A stretch of 44,770 bases of DNA from JBOHSA01 sp050732995 (GCA_050732995.1 JBOHSA010000167.1:1-44770), one strand, 5' to 3'. Shown: positions 1 to 8,542, counted from the stretch's first letter. A program made the numbers and translations. Notes: generated by a model not told the origin, from the sequence alone.

Positions 1-688
1 GGGGGGGGCTGGCCGCAGGCGGCGCGGCCGCGACGTCGGCGTAAAACCGGAAGTTCTCGTCGCCGATGCGGATCACATCGGCGCGCGCCAGGATCCGCTG
101 CCCCTCCACGCGCCCCTCGTTGACGAACGTCCCGTTAGTGCTCGAATCCACCAGCAAATAGCCCTTCGGCGTCGACACGATCTCCGCGTGCCGCCGCGAA
201 ACGTCCTTGCCCGGCACGACGACGTCGCACCCGGCCTCGCGGCCGAACACGAGCGAGCTGCCGGTGATCTGATACTCGCGTCCGTCGGTGAGGCACACGA
301 CCCGGCCGCCCGTATTCCCCGTCGGGCGCCCTTTGCCCTCCGCCCGCTCCTTGGCCAGCGCTTGCGGCACGCCCATGGCCTGGATGTACTGGGTGCTGCC
401 GCTGCGTCGCTCGTCCACGAAGGTGAGCTCGTGGCCTCCGGCTTCGACCTTGTCGCCGTGCAGCAGCGGTGTCGGCTCCGCGCCCAAGCGCACGCCGTTG
501 ATGAGCACGTCGGCTTGGGGGCTCGCTTTGCGGATCACCACCTGCCCATCGGCCAGGCCCTGGAGCACGGCATGCTTGGGCAGCAGGCCGGGCCCGGTGA
601 GCTGGATCTGGCAGGCGGCATCGCTACCCAGCAAGACCTCGCCCACCGGGATGGAGAACCGCGTCCCGCCGAGCTCAAGCAACGCCAT
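1..688 (-). CDS. Two-FHA-domain protein, 3' end cut by window edge
   Basis: The reading frame is open from an ATG at 688 to the left edge of the window (229 codons visible), so the C-terminal part is missing. Two forkhead-associated domains can be seen. The first (about residues 1-92) is degenerate and lacks the SRRH signature. The second (about 130-218) has the full set: FGR at 148-150, VSRRHAEI at 163-170 and STNGTFVN at 183-190, which in this family bind phosphothreonine peptides. Residues 95-128 form a charged linker. The protein probably reads Ser/Thr kinase signals or is the sensory part of a larger membrane or secretion protein; the lost C-terminus would decide this. A 75-base gap separates it from the membrane protein transcribed in the same direction. 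Confidence 0.85.
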   Translation of the reverse strand, partial: MALLELGGTRFSIPVGEVLLGSDAACQIQLTGPGLLPKHAVLQGLADGQVVIRKASPQADVLINGVRLGAEPTPLLHGDKVEAGGHELTFVDERRSGSTQYIQAMGVPQALAKERAEGKGRPTGNTGGRVVCLTDGREYQITGSSLVFGREAGCDVVVPGKDVSRRHAEIVSTPKGYLLVDSSTNGTFVNEGRVEGQRILARADVIRIGDENFRFYADVAAAPPAASPP

Positions 689-763
689 GTGTGGGGTACC
701 CTCGATAGCAAGGACAGGGCGGAAAGTTACGCCTGGGGGTGTAACCGCGCAAGGAAATTCGGG

Positions 764-1843
764 TTACGGCGCGGCCTCGAGGGTGACGACCGCTTCCTCT
801 CGGCCGATGAGCCCGCGACGCATCCAGTGCCAGAAGAGCAGCGCGCCGAACGCCACCGTCGCATAGCTGTTGATGAACCGCCAGATGAGCGTATAGCTCG
901 GGACCAGGACGCGTGGCACGTAAATCGACATCACCGCCGCCGACAGCAGCTCCGCCAGCCCGGAGGCGCCGGGGGTCGGGGCGAAGTACAGCAGGAACGT
1001 GATCAAGGTCTGGAGCAGCAGGACGTCCACGAAGTTGGCCTCGAGGCCCAGTGTGCGCATGGCCACGTAGCCGGCGAGCAGCTTGTTGGCGTGGGAGGGG
1101 CCGGAGAGTAGCACCGCCCAGAACAGGGCGAGCCAGCCGCGTGGGTTGCCGAACGCCACCACGCACTCGTGCGCGCGGTCGATCCCACCGCGCAGCTGGT
1201 CGATCCGCTGCGCCACGCGCCGGCTGCGGTGTTGCAGCCGGCCTGCCGCCCAGTGAATGAAATCGCGCAGCCGGCAGGGGAAGACCATCGTGAACACCAT
1301 GACCACCCCGATCACCCCGAAGATGGTGAGACTGGTCTTGAAGAGGTCGTACAGGGTGATGCCGAGCACCAGCCCATGCCGCTCGAGCGACTGCCCGGCC
1401 CCGGCGAACACGGCGACGGGACCGGCGATGGCGAAGAAGACGACCGTGGCGACGAAGGTCATGAACGTGGAAGTCACGGCCTCGGGGAAGCGCACGCCGG
1501 CCGTCCGCATCCGCCACATCATCATCGGCGCCGCCCCCGACTGGAACGGCGTCAGGTAGGCGCCCCAGGCGCTCATGCCCCCCGCGACGATCATGTCCCG
1601 CAGGCGGACGCCGGGGTGGACGTGCCGCGCCACGACCCACAGCCGCGCCCCACCCCCCAGCCAGTCCATCGAGGCGAGCCCCAAGCCCAGCGCCAACCAG
1701 CCCCCGTGGAGGTTCAGCAAGGCGGACGCGAATTCCCGGAAGTTGTTGCCGTAGAACAGCAGCCCGACGACGCCGATCAGCGAGATGAGCGCGAACAACT
1801 CCAGGCCGCGACGGAGCAGACGCGGGGTCAGGGCGAGCGCCAT
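764..1843 (-). CDS. YbhN/UPF0104-type integral membrane protein (LPG_synthase_TM family)
   Basis: A 359-residue protein that is mostly membrane segments, starting near residue 13 (ELFALISLIGVVGLLFYG). It fits the lysylphosphatidylglycerol-synthase transmembrane family (PF03706): the N-terminal positive patch, the SAWGAYLTPFQSGAAP loop near residue 92 and the late FAPTPGASGLAE motif, which matches the PxPGGxGxxE signature. Members are flippase-like or of unknown function in lipid metabolism. It lacks the soluble aminoacyl-transfer domain of MprF, so lipid lysylation is unlikely. The ATG at 1843 was chosen over in-frame starts up to 2080 because those run antisense through uvrA. There is no Shine-Dalgarno; a TACTTTGG box lies 6 bases upstream. 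Confidence 0.85.
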   Translation of the reverse strand: MALALTPRLLRRGLELFALISLIGVVGLLFYGNNFREFASALLNLHGGWLALGLGLASMDWLGGGARLWVVARHVHPGVRLRDMIVAGGMSAWGAYLTPFQSGAAPMMMWRMRTAGVRFPEAVTSTFMTFVATVVFFAIAGPVAVFAGAGQSLERHGLVLGITLYDLFKTSLTIFGVIGVVMVFTMVFPCRLRDFIHWAAGRLQHRSRRVAQRIDQLRGGIDRAHECVVAFGNPRGWLALFWAVLLSGPSHANKLLAGYVAMRTLGLEANFVDVLLLQTLITFLLYFAPTPGASGLAELLSAAVMSIYVPRVLVPSYTLIWRFINSYATVAFGALLFWHWMRRGLIGREEAVVTLEAAP

Positions 1844-1849
1844 GGGGGG

Positions 1850-1857
1850 CCAAAGTA
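1850..1857 (-). promoter_or_regulatory. TAnnTTTG box before the YbhN-type gene
   Basis: The minus strand reads TACTTTGG, ending 6 bases before the ATG at 1843. If it is the -10/-7 element, transcription would begin at or next to the start codon. The same box precedes several other genes here. No convincing -35/-33 element is seen. Confidence 0.4.
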
Positions 1858-1865
1858 GGGGCGTC

Positions 1866-1921
1866 AGGTATCTGGTGCCAGGTGTCGAGTGCCGGCCGCT
1901 GACACCGGACACCCGCCAACA
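1866..1921. repeat. Paired heptamer array in the divergent ybhN-like/uvrA promoter region
   Basis: Four 7-base units on the plus strand (AGGTATC, TGGTGCC, AGGTGTC, GAGTGCC; 1866-1893), a 7-base spacer (1894-1900), then inverted units GACACCG, GACACCC and the weaker GCCAACA (1901-1921). The arms can pair through GGTGTC/GACACC. It fills most of the space between the two divergent genes and ends 3 bases before the uvrA promoter box. It shares the architecture, not the sequence, of the arrays at 2370, 4800, 18830 and 33518. Confidence 0.6.
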
Positions 1922-1923
1922 GT

Positions 1924-1931
1924 TAATTTTA
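1924..1931 (+). promoter_or_regulatory. TAnnTTT box before uvrA
   Basis: TAATTTTA, an AT-rich island in very GC-rich DNA, ends 6 bases before the uvrA ATG at 1938. No ribosome-binding site lies between, which fits a leaderless or very short-leader transcript. No SOS-type operator is recognised. Confidence 0.4.
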
Positions 1932-1937
1932 CGGGTT

Positions 1938-4817
1938 ATGCGTGACTCCCCCGGCCAGATCGTTCTGCGCAACGTGCGGCAGCACAATCTCAAGGGCATC
2001 ACGGTCGCCATCCCCCGGCGCGCCGTGACGGTCGTGACCGGCCCTTCCGGCTCGGGGAAGAGCTCCCTCGCCTTTGACACCCTCTACGCCGAGGGCCAGC
2101 GGCGCTACATCGAGTCCCTGTCCACCTACGCCAAGCAGTTCCTGGAGCGGATGCCCAAGCCGCTGGTGGACGCGATCGAGAACATTTCCCCCTCCGTGGC
2201 CATCGAGCAGAAGAACCCCACGACGTCGAGCCGCTCGACGGTGGGGACGGCCACCGAGATTTACGATTTCCTGCGGTTGCTCTGGGCGCGGGTGGGGACG
2301 CCGCACTGCCGGCGCTGCGGGGCGGTGGTGAAGACGGATACGGTGGAGGGGGTGGTGGACGAGCTCATCGCGGAACGCGGAACGCGGAACGCGGAACAAA
2401 CCGCGTCACAGTCCAGTTCCGACTTCCGCGTTCCGCCCTCCGAGATTCTCGTCGCCTTCCCCCTCCCGGCTTCCGCGCACCGGCCCGACGTGGCAGTCGC
2501 CGCCCAGCTCCGCGCCGCCGGGTTCGTGCGGGCACAGGTGGACGGTGCGCCGCTCCGGCTCGACGCAGCCGACGCCGAGCAGCGCGTCCGGGAGGCGGGC
2601 GAGGTGCTGGTGATCGTGGACCGCCTCGCGGCGACCGAGGCGAGCCGCGGGCGCCTCGCCGAGGCGGTGGGGACGGCGTTCAATGAGGGCGAGGGCGTCA
2701 CGGTCGCGCTCCACAACGGGGAACGGCGCCGGTTCTCGGCGCACCCGACCTGCTCCGCGTGCGGTACCCCGGCGCCGGTGCGCACCCCGGCGCTGTTCTC
2801 CTTCAACAACCCCCGCGGCGCCTGTCCCGGCTGCAACGGCTTCGGGGCCGTGCTGGAATACGATGAATCCTTGATCGTGCCCGACTCGAGCCGCTCGCTC
2901 GCGCGGGGGGCGATCGACCCCTGGACGAAGCCGCGCTACGAAGGGCGCCGGAGGCTGTTGCGCGAGACCGCGCGGGCCCGGCACCTCGCGCTCGACCAGC
3001 CGTGGCGCGACCTGCCCGTGCGCGACCGGGAGTTCCTGCTGCACGGCGCGGCCGGCCGCTACCTCGGCATCTTCCCGTTCCTCCAGCGGCTCGAGGCAAA
3101 GCGCTACAAGCAGTATATCCGCGTGTTCCTGCGGCAATACCAGCTCGCCAAGACCTGCCCGGCGTGCGGCGGGCGGCGACTCCAGCCCGAAGCGTTGTCG
3201 GTCCGCGTCGCCCACCGCACCATCGCAGAGGTCGCGGCGCTGCCGGCCGGGGCGCTGAAGGACTGGCTCGGCGCCCTCGCGCTGCCGCCGTTCGAGCGCC
3301 AGATCGCCGTCAACATTCTGACCGAGCTCGTGGCCCGCGTCGACTTCGTGAACGACGTCGGCCTCGGCTACCTCACCCTCGACCGGCAGACCCGCACGCT
3401 GTCGGGCGGCGAGGCGCAGCGCATCGCCCTCGCCAACGCCCTGGGCTCGCACCTGACCGACACGCTTTACGTGCTGGACGAGCCCTCGATCGGGCTGCAC
3501 CCGGCGGACATCGACCGGCTGCTCGCCCTGTTGCGCCGCCTGGCGGACGCCGGCAACACCGTCGTCGTGGTCGAGCACGACCCCGCCGCGATGCGCGCCG
3601 CCGATTACATGGTCGAGCTCGGCCCGGGGAGCGGCGAGGCCGGGGGACACCTAGTGTACCAGGGGCCGGCGGCCCGCGTACAGGAGGCGGGGACGCTCAC
3701 GGGCCAGTACCTCGCGGGCGAGAAACGCATCGGCGTGCCGTCCGCGCGGCGCCCCGCGGCGCGGTGGCTGGAAGTGCGCGGGGCCTCGCTGCACAACGTG
3801 CGCGAGGTCGACGTCCGCATCCCCCTCGAGACCCTCACCGCCGTCACAGGCGTCTCCGGGTCCGGCAAGTCCACGCTCGTGCACGACGTGCTGTATCGCC
3901 AGCTCGAGGCGCGGCTCAAGGGCGGCCACAGCGCCAAGGAGCATCTGGGCGAGCCCGTGGGAGCGGTGCGGAGCCTCAAGGGATGGGAGGCGCTCGCCGA
4001 CGTCGTGCTCATCGACCAATCCCCCATTGGCCGCACCCCACGGTCCAACCCGGTCACCTACGTGAAGGCGTTCGACGAGCTCCGGGCGCTGTTCGCCGCC
4101 CAGCCGCTCGCCCGCGCGCGCCGGTACACGCCCAGCACGTTCTCCTTCAACGTCGCGGGGGGGCGCTGCGAGGCATGCGAGGGCGCGGGGCACGTGCTGG
4201 TGGAGATGGTGTTCCTCGCCAACGTGTTCGTGCCGTGCGAGATCTGCGGGGGCCGCCGGTTCAAGCGCGAGGTGCTCGACGTGCAGCTCCACGGCCGCTC
4301 GATCCATGACGTGCTCGCGTGGACGGTGGACGAGGCGCTGCGTGTCTTCCACCGGCAGCCCGCCCTGGCGCGCGCGCTGTGGCAGCTCCAGCAGGTCGGC
4401 CTCGGTTACCTGCGCCTCGGCCAGCCCGCCACGACCCTCTCGGGCGGCGAGGCCCAGCGTCTCAAGATCGCCCGCGAGCTGCACCTGGCCGGAGGCGGCC
4501 GGCGCGGCAGCCGCAAGCTGTACCTGCTGGACGAGCCGACGACCGGGCTCCATCTCGACGACGTCCGCACCCTGTGTCGAGTGCTCGACCGGCTCGTCGA
4601 TGCCGGTCACACGGTCCTCGTCATCGAGCATCACCTCGACGTGATCAAGCGGGCGGACTGGGTCATCGATCTGGGGCCGGGGGCCGGAGATCAGGGGGGC
4701 CGCGTAGTCGCGCAGGGGACACCGGAGGAGGTGGCCCGCGTGGGAGAGTCGGCCACCGGAAGGTACCTGGCCGACCTGGCGGGGCGCGTAACTGGGTCGG
4801 ACGCCACGACGCCATGA
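1938..4817 (+). CDS. uvrA: Excinuclease ABC subunit A
   Basis: 959 residues, slightly longer than the usual ~940. UvrA is the damage-recognising ATPase dimer of nucleotide excision repair, acting with UvrB and UvrC on DNA in the cytoplasm. Both ABC modules are complete: Walker A GPSGSGKSS near residue 35 and GVSGSGKST near 640; signature LSGGEAQRI and LSGGEAQRL; Walker B YVLDEPSIGLH and YLLDEPTTGLH. The zinc-binding cysteine pairs are present (CSAC...CPGC near residue 272 and CEAC...CEIC near 745). Residues 145-169 are an insertion encoded by a short-repeat array (2370-2443), in a loop between the first nucleotide-binding part and the UvrB-binding domain. The last residues and stop codon lie inside another array. 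An earlier in-frame start at 1785 was rejected because it runs through the ybhN-like start and the promoter. Confidence 0.97.
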   Translation: MRDSPGQIVLRNVRQHNLKGITVAIPRRAVTVVTGPSGSGKSSLAFDTLYAEGQRRYIESLSTYAKQFLERMPKPLVDAIENISPSVAIEQKNPTTSSRSTVGTATEIYDFLRLLWARVGTPHCRRCGAVVKTDTVEGVVDELIAERGTRNAEQTASQSSSDFRVPPSEILVAFPLPASAHRPDVAVAAQLRAAGFVRAQVDGAPLRLDAADAEQRVREAGEVLVIVDRLAATEASRGRLAEAVGTAFNEGEGVTVALHNGERRRFSAHPTCSACGTPAPVRTPALFSFNNPRGACPGCNGFGAVLEYDESLIVPDSSRSLARGAIDPWTKPRYEGRRRLLRETARARHLALDQPWRDLPVRDREFLLHGAAGRYLGIFPFLQRLEAKRYKQYIRVFLRQYQLAKTCPACGGRRLQPEALSVRVAHRTIAEVAALPAGALKDWLGALALPPFERQIAVNILTELVARVDFVNDVGLGYLTLDRQTRTLSGGEAQRIALANALGSHLTDTLYVLDEPSIGLHPADIDRLLALLRRLADAGNTVVVVEHDPAAMRAADYMVELGPGSGEAGGHLVYQGPAARVQEAGTLTGQYLAGEKRIGVPSARRPAARWLEVRGASLHNVREVDVRIPLETLTAVTGVSGSGKSTLVHDVLYRQLEARLKGGHSAKEHLGEPVGAVRSLKGWEALADVVLIDQSPIGRTPRSNPVTYVKAFDELRALFAAQPLARARRYTPSTFSFNVAGGRCEACEGAGHVLVEMVFLANVFVPCEICGGRRFKREVLDVQLHGRSIHDVLAWTVDEALRVFHRQPALARALWQLQQVGLGYLRLGQPATTLSGGEAQRLKIARELHLAGGGRRGSRKLYLLDEPTTGLHLDDVRTLCRVLDRLVDAGHTVLVIEHHLDVIKRADWVIDLGPGAGDQGGRVVAQGTPEEVARVGESATGRYLADLAGRVTGSDATTP
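2370..2443. repeat. Paired heptamer array inside uvrA
   Basis: Four exact tandem copies of GCGGAAC (2370-2397), an 18-base spacer (2398-2415), then four inverted copies in the same 7-base register: GTTCCGA, CTTCCGC, GTTCCGC, CCTCCGA (2416-2443). It is read in frame as roughly 25 extra residues of UvrA. The RNA or single strand can fold into a long hairpin. Confidence 0.85.
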
Positions 4818-4871
4818 CGCCACGACGCACCAGGGACGCTTGGCGTGCTGGCGTCCTGGCGTCTTGGCGTC
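4800..4871. repeat. Paired octamer array at the uvrA 3' end
   Basis: Four direct 8-base units (GACGCCAC, GACGCCAT, GACGCCAC, GACGCACC; 4800-4831), an 8-base spacer, then four inverted units (TTGGCGTG, CTGGCGTC, CTGGCGTC, TTGGCGTC; 4840-4871). The uvrA stop codon (4815-4817) is part of the second unit, and the last unit supplies the likely -35 element of tRNA-Asn. The stem could act as a transcription terminator for uvrA, although no T-run follows. Confidence 0.85.
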
Positions 4872-4892
4872 GTCTGTCGTGCCGTCTATATT
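4864..4892 (+). promoter_or_regulatory. Promoter of tRNA-Asn
   Basis: TTGGCG at 4864-4869, exactly 17 bases, then TATATT at 4887-4892. Transcription would start near 4899-4902, and the mature tRNA begins at 4902. The -35-like hexamer is the last unit of the upstream repeat array. Confidence 0.6.
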
Positions 4893-4901
4893 GCCCTGCC
4901 T

Positions 4902-4974
4902 TCCCGAGTAGCTCAGTTGGTAGAGCAGCCGGCTGTTAACCGGCGGGTCGCAGGTTCGAGTCCTGCCTCGGGAG
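4902..4974 (+). tRNA. tRNA-Asn (anticodon GTT)
   Basis: A full cloverleaf can be folded by eye. Acceptor TCCCGAG pairs with CTCGGGA (4967-4973). The D arm is 4911-4926. The anticodon stem GCCGG/CCGGC encloses loop CTGTTAA with GTT at 4935-4937. The T arm GCAGG/CCTGC carries the TTCGAGT loop. The discriminator is G at 4974, as expected for asparagine. CCA is not encoded. Confidence 0.97.
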
Positions 4975-5011
4975 CTTGCACGACGGCAGCCGGGCGCTAT
5001 CCTAGGATGCG

Positions 5012-7930
5012 ATGGCGTCCAAGCCGCGCAAGCGCAAGCCAGCCGCTCCACGCTCCCCCCCCCCGCCGCCCAAGGCCTCCCTGGCGGACCTCCGGCGGGG
5101 CCTGTCGCTGCTCGAATCGACCCTCGAGTCCACCGCCGACGGCATCCTCGTCGTCGACCGCGCGGGTAAGGTGGTCTCCTACAACCGCCGCTTCGCCGAG
5201 CTGTGGCGGCTCCCGCCGGAGCTCCTGGCCACCCATGACGACGACCGCCTGCTGGCCCACGTGCTCGACCAGCTGGAGCAGCCGCAGCAGTTCCTGGGCA
5301 AAGTGCGCGATCTCTACGCCCATCCCGACATCGAGAGCTTCGACGTCCTGCAATTCAAGGACGGCCGGATCTTCGAGCGCTATTCCCTGCCCCAGTGGCT
5401 GGACGGCGATCCGATCGGGCGGGTGTGGAGCTTCCGGGACGTCACAGACCGCTCGCGCGCCGAAGCAGGGCTGCGGCGGAACGAAGACCGCTACCGCGCC
5501 CTGATCACGCAGTCCACCGAGGGCATCTGGCGGATCGAGTTCGACGAGCCGATCCCGGTGGACCTGCCGGAAGCCGAGCAGGTGGACCGGTTCTTCCGCA
5601 CGGGGCGGCTGGCGGAGTGCAACGACGCCAAGGCCCGAATGCACGGCGCCAGCTCCGGGCGGGAGCTCGTGGGGGCGCGCGTCGCCGACTATCTGTCGCC
5701 CGCGAACCCGCAGAATCTGGCGCTGGTCCAGGCGTTGATCCGGTCCGGCTACCGCCTCGCGGACGTCGAGACCCAAGGGGGGAGCCCCGGCGAGCGCCCG
5801 CGCGTGTTCCTGACCAACGTCATCGGCATCATCACGCACGGGCTCCTGGTGCACGTCTGGGGGACGCAGCGCGACGTGACCGAGCGCCGGCGCGCCGAGC
5901 AGGTGCAGGCGGCGATCTACCGGATCTCCGAGGCCGTCGCCTCGACGGCCAGCCTGCAGGAGCTCCTCCGGATGATTCACGGCATTGTCGGCGAGCTGAT
6001 GCCCGCGCGCAACTTCTACGTCGCACTGATCGACGAGGCCGCCGGCCAGCTCACGTTCCCCTATTACGCCGACGAATACGACGACGATTTCGGCCCCCGG
6101 CCCCTCGGCCGCGGCCTGACGGAATACGTCTGGCGCACGGGAGAACCCCTGCTCGCGTCGCCCGAGGTCGAGGCGACGCTGATCCGCCGGCGGGAGGTCG
6201 AGCTGGTGGGCGCGCCGTCCATCGATTGGCTGGGCGTCCCGCTGAAGGCGGCCGACCGGACCATCGGCGTCGTCGTCGCGCAGAGCTACTCCGCCGGGGT
6301 GCGCTACGGAGAGGAGGAGAAGAACATCCTCAGCTTCGTGTCCACCCAGGTCGCCCTGGCCATCGAGCGCAAGCAGGCGGAGGAAGCGCTGCGGCAGAGC
6401 CGCGATCTGCTTCAGGCCGTGATCGAAGGCTCCCAGGATGCCATTTTCGCCAAGGATCGGGACGGCCGCTACATGCTCATGAACTCCGCCGCCGGCGAGG
6501 GGCTGCGGAAGCGGGTGGACGAAGTAATCGGCCGTCGCGACGACGAGCTGTTTGCGCCCGAGATGGCGCAGCGGCTTACGGAAGCCGATCGCCGCATCCT
6601 CGACACGGGCGTCACGGAGACCGGCGAAGACGCCGATGCGCTGGCGACGGGCACCCGCACCTTCCTCGTGACCAAGGGCCCGCTGCGCGACCACGCGGGC
6701 ACCGTGGTCGGCGTGTTCGGCGTCGCCCGGGATATCACCGAGCGCAAACGGGCCGAGGATCAGCTGCGCCAGGCGCAGAAGATGGAAGCGGTCGGCCGCC
6801 TGGCGGGCGGCGTGGCGCACGACTTCAATAACCTGCTCACGGCAATGCTCGGGTCGACGGAGTTGCTCTTGCGCGCCCTTGCCCCGGGCGACCCGATGCG
6901 CGAGGACGCCGAAGAGATCAAGAAGGCCGCGAATCGCGCCGCCGGCCTCACCCGCCAGCTGCTGGCCTACAGCCGCCGCCAGGTGCTCCAGCCCGAGAGC
7001 CTCGATCTGAACGCCGTGGTGACGGAGATGGACCGCATGCTGCGCCGCCTGATCCGCGAGGACATCGAGCTGGTAACCGTGCGGGCCTCGGGGCTCGGCC
7101 GGGTCCGCGCCGATCCCGGCCAGATCGAGCAGGTGATCGTCAACCTCGTCGTCAACGCCCGCGATGCGATGGCGCAGGGCGGCCGGCTCACGATCGAAAC
7201 CGCCAACGCGGAGCTGGACGCCGCGTTCGTACGGGCCCATCAGGGCGCCGTCCCCGGGAGCTACGTCATGCTCGCGGTCTCGGACACGGGCACCGGGATC
7301 GACCCGGAGGCGCGGGCCCACCTGTTCGAGCCGTTCTTCACGACCAAGGGGGTGGGTCGGGGAACCGGGCTGGGTCTCGCGACGGTGTACGGCATTGTGA
7401 AGCAGAGCGAGGGCTACATCGCGGTCGATACCGAGCTGGGCCGCGGCACCACGTTTCGGGTCTATCTCCCCCGCCCCGACGACGCCACGCCGGCCCCCGC
7501 CCCCCGCGTGGCGGCCGACCCGTTCCCGCGTGGCACCGAAACGGTGCTGGTCGTGGAGGATGAGCCGGCGGTGCAGAGGCTCTGCCGCCGGGCGCTGGAG
7601 AAGCTCGGCTACCACATCCTGGCGGCTGCTTCGGGGCCCGACGCGCTGCGGCTGGTCGAGCGCTACGGCGGCACGATCCACCTGTTGCTGTCGGACATGG
7701 TGATGCCCGGCATGAGCGGCCGCGAGCTGGCCGAGCGCCTCGTGGCGCGCCGGCTGGGCCTCAAGGTGCTGTTCATGTCCGGCTACCCGGGTGACGTTAT
7801 CGCCGGGGGTGGAGTGGGCAGCGGCGCCGCCTTCCTGCCGAAACCCTTCACACCCGAAATGCTCGCTCGGAAAGTGCGCGACGTGCTCGCCGGGTCGGCC
7901 TCGCTGCTCCCCCCTCCCCTCGCCCGATGA
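5012..7930 (+). CDS. Hybrid sensor histidine kinase (PAS-PAS-GAF-PAS-HisKA-HATPase-REC)
   Basis: 972 residues with no membrane segment, so probably cytoplasmic. In order: a Lys/Pro-rich tail, PAS (~33-145), PAS (~155-295), GAF (~300-455), PAS (~470-585), the dimerisation/phosphoacceptor domain with the H-box AHDFNNLLT (His603), a HATPase domain (VNARDAM; DTGTGIDPEA; GTGLGLATVYGIVKQ), and a C-terminal receiver (VLVVEDEPAV, phospho-acceptor Asp in LLLSDMVMPGM, Lys in KPFTPE). Small ligands for the PAS/GAF domains cannot be read from sequence. It is the first gene of the signalling block; its stop overlaps the start of the next gene by 4 bases (ATGA), so the two are probably cotranslated. Confidence 0.95.
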   Translation: MASKPRKRKPAAPRSPPPPPKASLADLRRGLSLLESTLESTADGILVVDRAGKVVSYNRRFAELWRLPPELLATHDDDRLLAHVLDQLEQPQQFLGKVRDLYAHPDIESFDVLQFKDGRIFERYSLPQWLDGDPIGRVWSFRDVTDRSRAEAGLRRNEDRYRALITQSTEGIWRIEFDEPIPVDLPEAEQVDRFFRTGRLAECNDAKARMHGASSGRELVGARVADYLSPANPQNLALVQALIRSGYRLADVETQGGSPGERPRVFLTNVIGIITHGLLVHVWGTQRDVTERRRAEQVQAAIYRISEAVASTASLQELLRMIHGIVGELMPARNFYVALIDEAAGQLTFPYYADEYDDDFGPRPLGRGLTEYVWRTGEPLLASPEVEATLIRRREVELVGAPSIDWLGVPLKAADRTIGVVVAQSYSAGVRYGEEEKNILSFVSTQVALAIERKQAEEALRQSRDLLQAVIEGSQDAIFAKDRDGRYMLMNSAAGEGLRKRVDEVIGRRDDELFAPEMAQRLTEADRRILDTGVTETGEDADALATGTRTFLVTKGPLRDHAGTVVGVFGVARDITERKRAEDQLRQAQKMEAVGRLAGGVAHDFNNLLTAMLGSTELLLRALAPGDPMREDAEEIKKAANRAAGLTRQLLAYSRRQVLQPESLDLNAVVTEMDRMLRRLIREDIELVTVRASGLGRVRADPGQIEQVIVNLVVNARDAMAQGGRLTIETANAELDAAFVRAHQGAVPGSYVMLAVSDTGTGIDPEARAHLFEPFFTTKGVGRGTGLGLATVYGIVKQSEGYIAVDTELGRGTTFRVYLPRPDDATPAPAPRVAADPFPRGTETVLVVEDEPAVQRLCRRALEKLGYHILAAASGPDALRLVERYGGTIHLLLSDMVMPGMSGRELAERLVARRLGLKVLFMSGYPGDVIAGGGVGSGAAFLPKPFTPEMLARKVRDVLAGSASLLPPPLAR

Positions 7931-8526
7931 ATATCCTGATCGCGGACGATGAGCCCGTCTCGCGCCAGGTGCTCGAGGCGGTGCTCGGGGCGCGGGGCCA
8001 CCACGTGACACCGGCGGTCGACGGGGCCGAGGCCTGGGGGCTGTGGCAGCTCTCGCAGCAGCGGGTGGTCGTCTCGGACTGGCTCATGCCGGGGCTCGAC
8101 GGCCTCGAGCTCTGCCGTCGCGTGCGCGGGGCGGCCGCCGAGCGCTACACGGACTTCATCCTCCTCACGGCGCGCAGCGGCAAGGAGAACTTCCGCGCCG
8201 CGATGGACGCGGGGATCGACGACTTCCTCACGAAGCCGGTGGATGCCGAGGAGCTGGCCGCCCGGCTGGGAGCCGCCGACCGGATCCTGGGGCTGCGCGA
8301 GGAGCTATCCCAGCTCGAGGGGCTGCTGCCGATCTGCAGCTACTGCAAGCGGATTCGGACCGCCGCCGGCGAGTACCGTTCGCTCGAAGGCTACATCGAG
8401 CAACGCTCGAAGGCGGAGTTCAGCCACGGGATTTGCCCCGAATGCTACGCGCGCCACGTCCAGCCGCAGATCGACCGGGCGGGCCGCGGGCCCTCTGGCG
8501 CACCCGGGGGCCCACCCGTAAGCTGA
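7927..8526 (+). CDS. Response regulator with C-terminal four-cysteine tail
   Basis: 199 residues. The N-terminal receiver has the acidic pair ADDE, acceptor Asp51 (VVSDWLMPGLDG) and Lys103 (LTKP). After a short helix (~118-133) comes LLPICSYCKRIR...FSHGICPECYARH with Cys137, 140, 170 and 173, which looks like a small metal-binding knuckle. The same tail ends the PAS protein at 22859. No DNA-binding or enzyme domain is present. I recall the tail from other response regulators and PAS proteins, but know of no proven function. Overlap with the upstream hybrid kinase suggests that kinase is its partner. The tail is followed by a Gly/Pro-rich end. Confidence 0.9.
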   Translation: MNILIADDEPVSRQVLEAVLGARGHHVTPAVDGAEAWGLWQLSQQRVVVSDWLMPGLDGLELCRRVRGAAAERYTDFILLTARSGKENFRAAMDAGIDDFLTKPVDAEELAARLGAADRILGLREELSQLEGLLPICSYCKRIRTAAGEYRSLEGYIEQRSKAEFSHGICPECYARHVQPQIDRAGRGPSGAPGGPPVS

Positions 8527-8542
8527 GGCTGGAGGCCCGATC

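Noticed and set aside
1785..1937. Longer N-terminus for UvrA starting at 1785
   Set aside because: It would read through the divergent gene start, a repeat array and the promoter box; UvrA homology begins at 1938.
4997..8011. Minus-strand ORF of about 1000 codons antisense to the first hybrid kinase
   Set aside because: It is a GC-driven shadow. Its translation is Arg/His/Gln-rich with no domain, while the plus strand encodes a full kinase.
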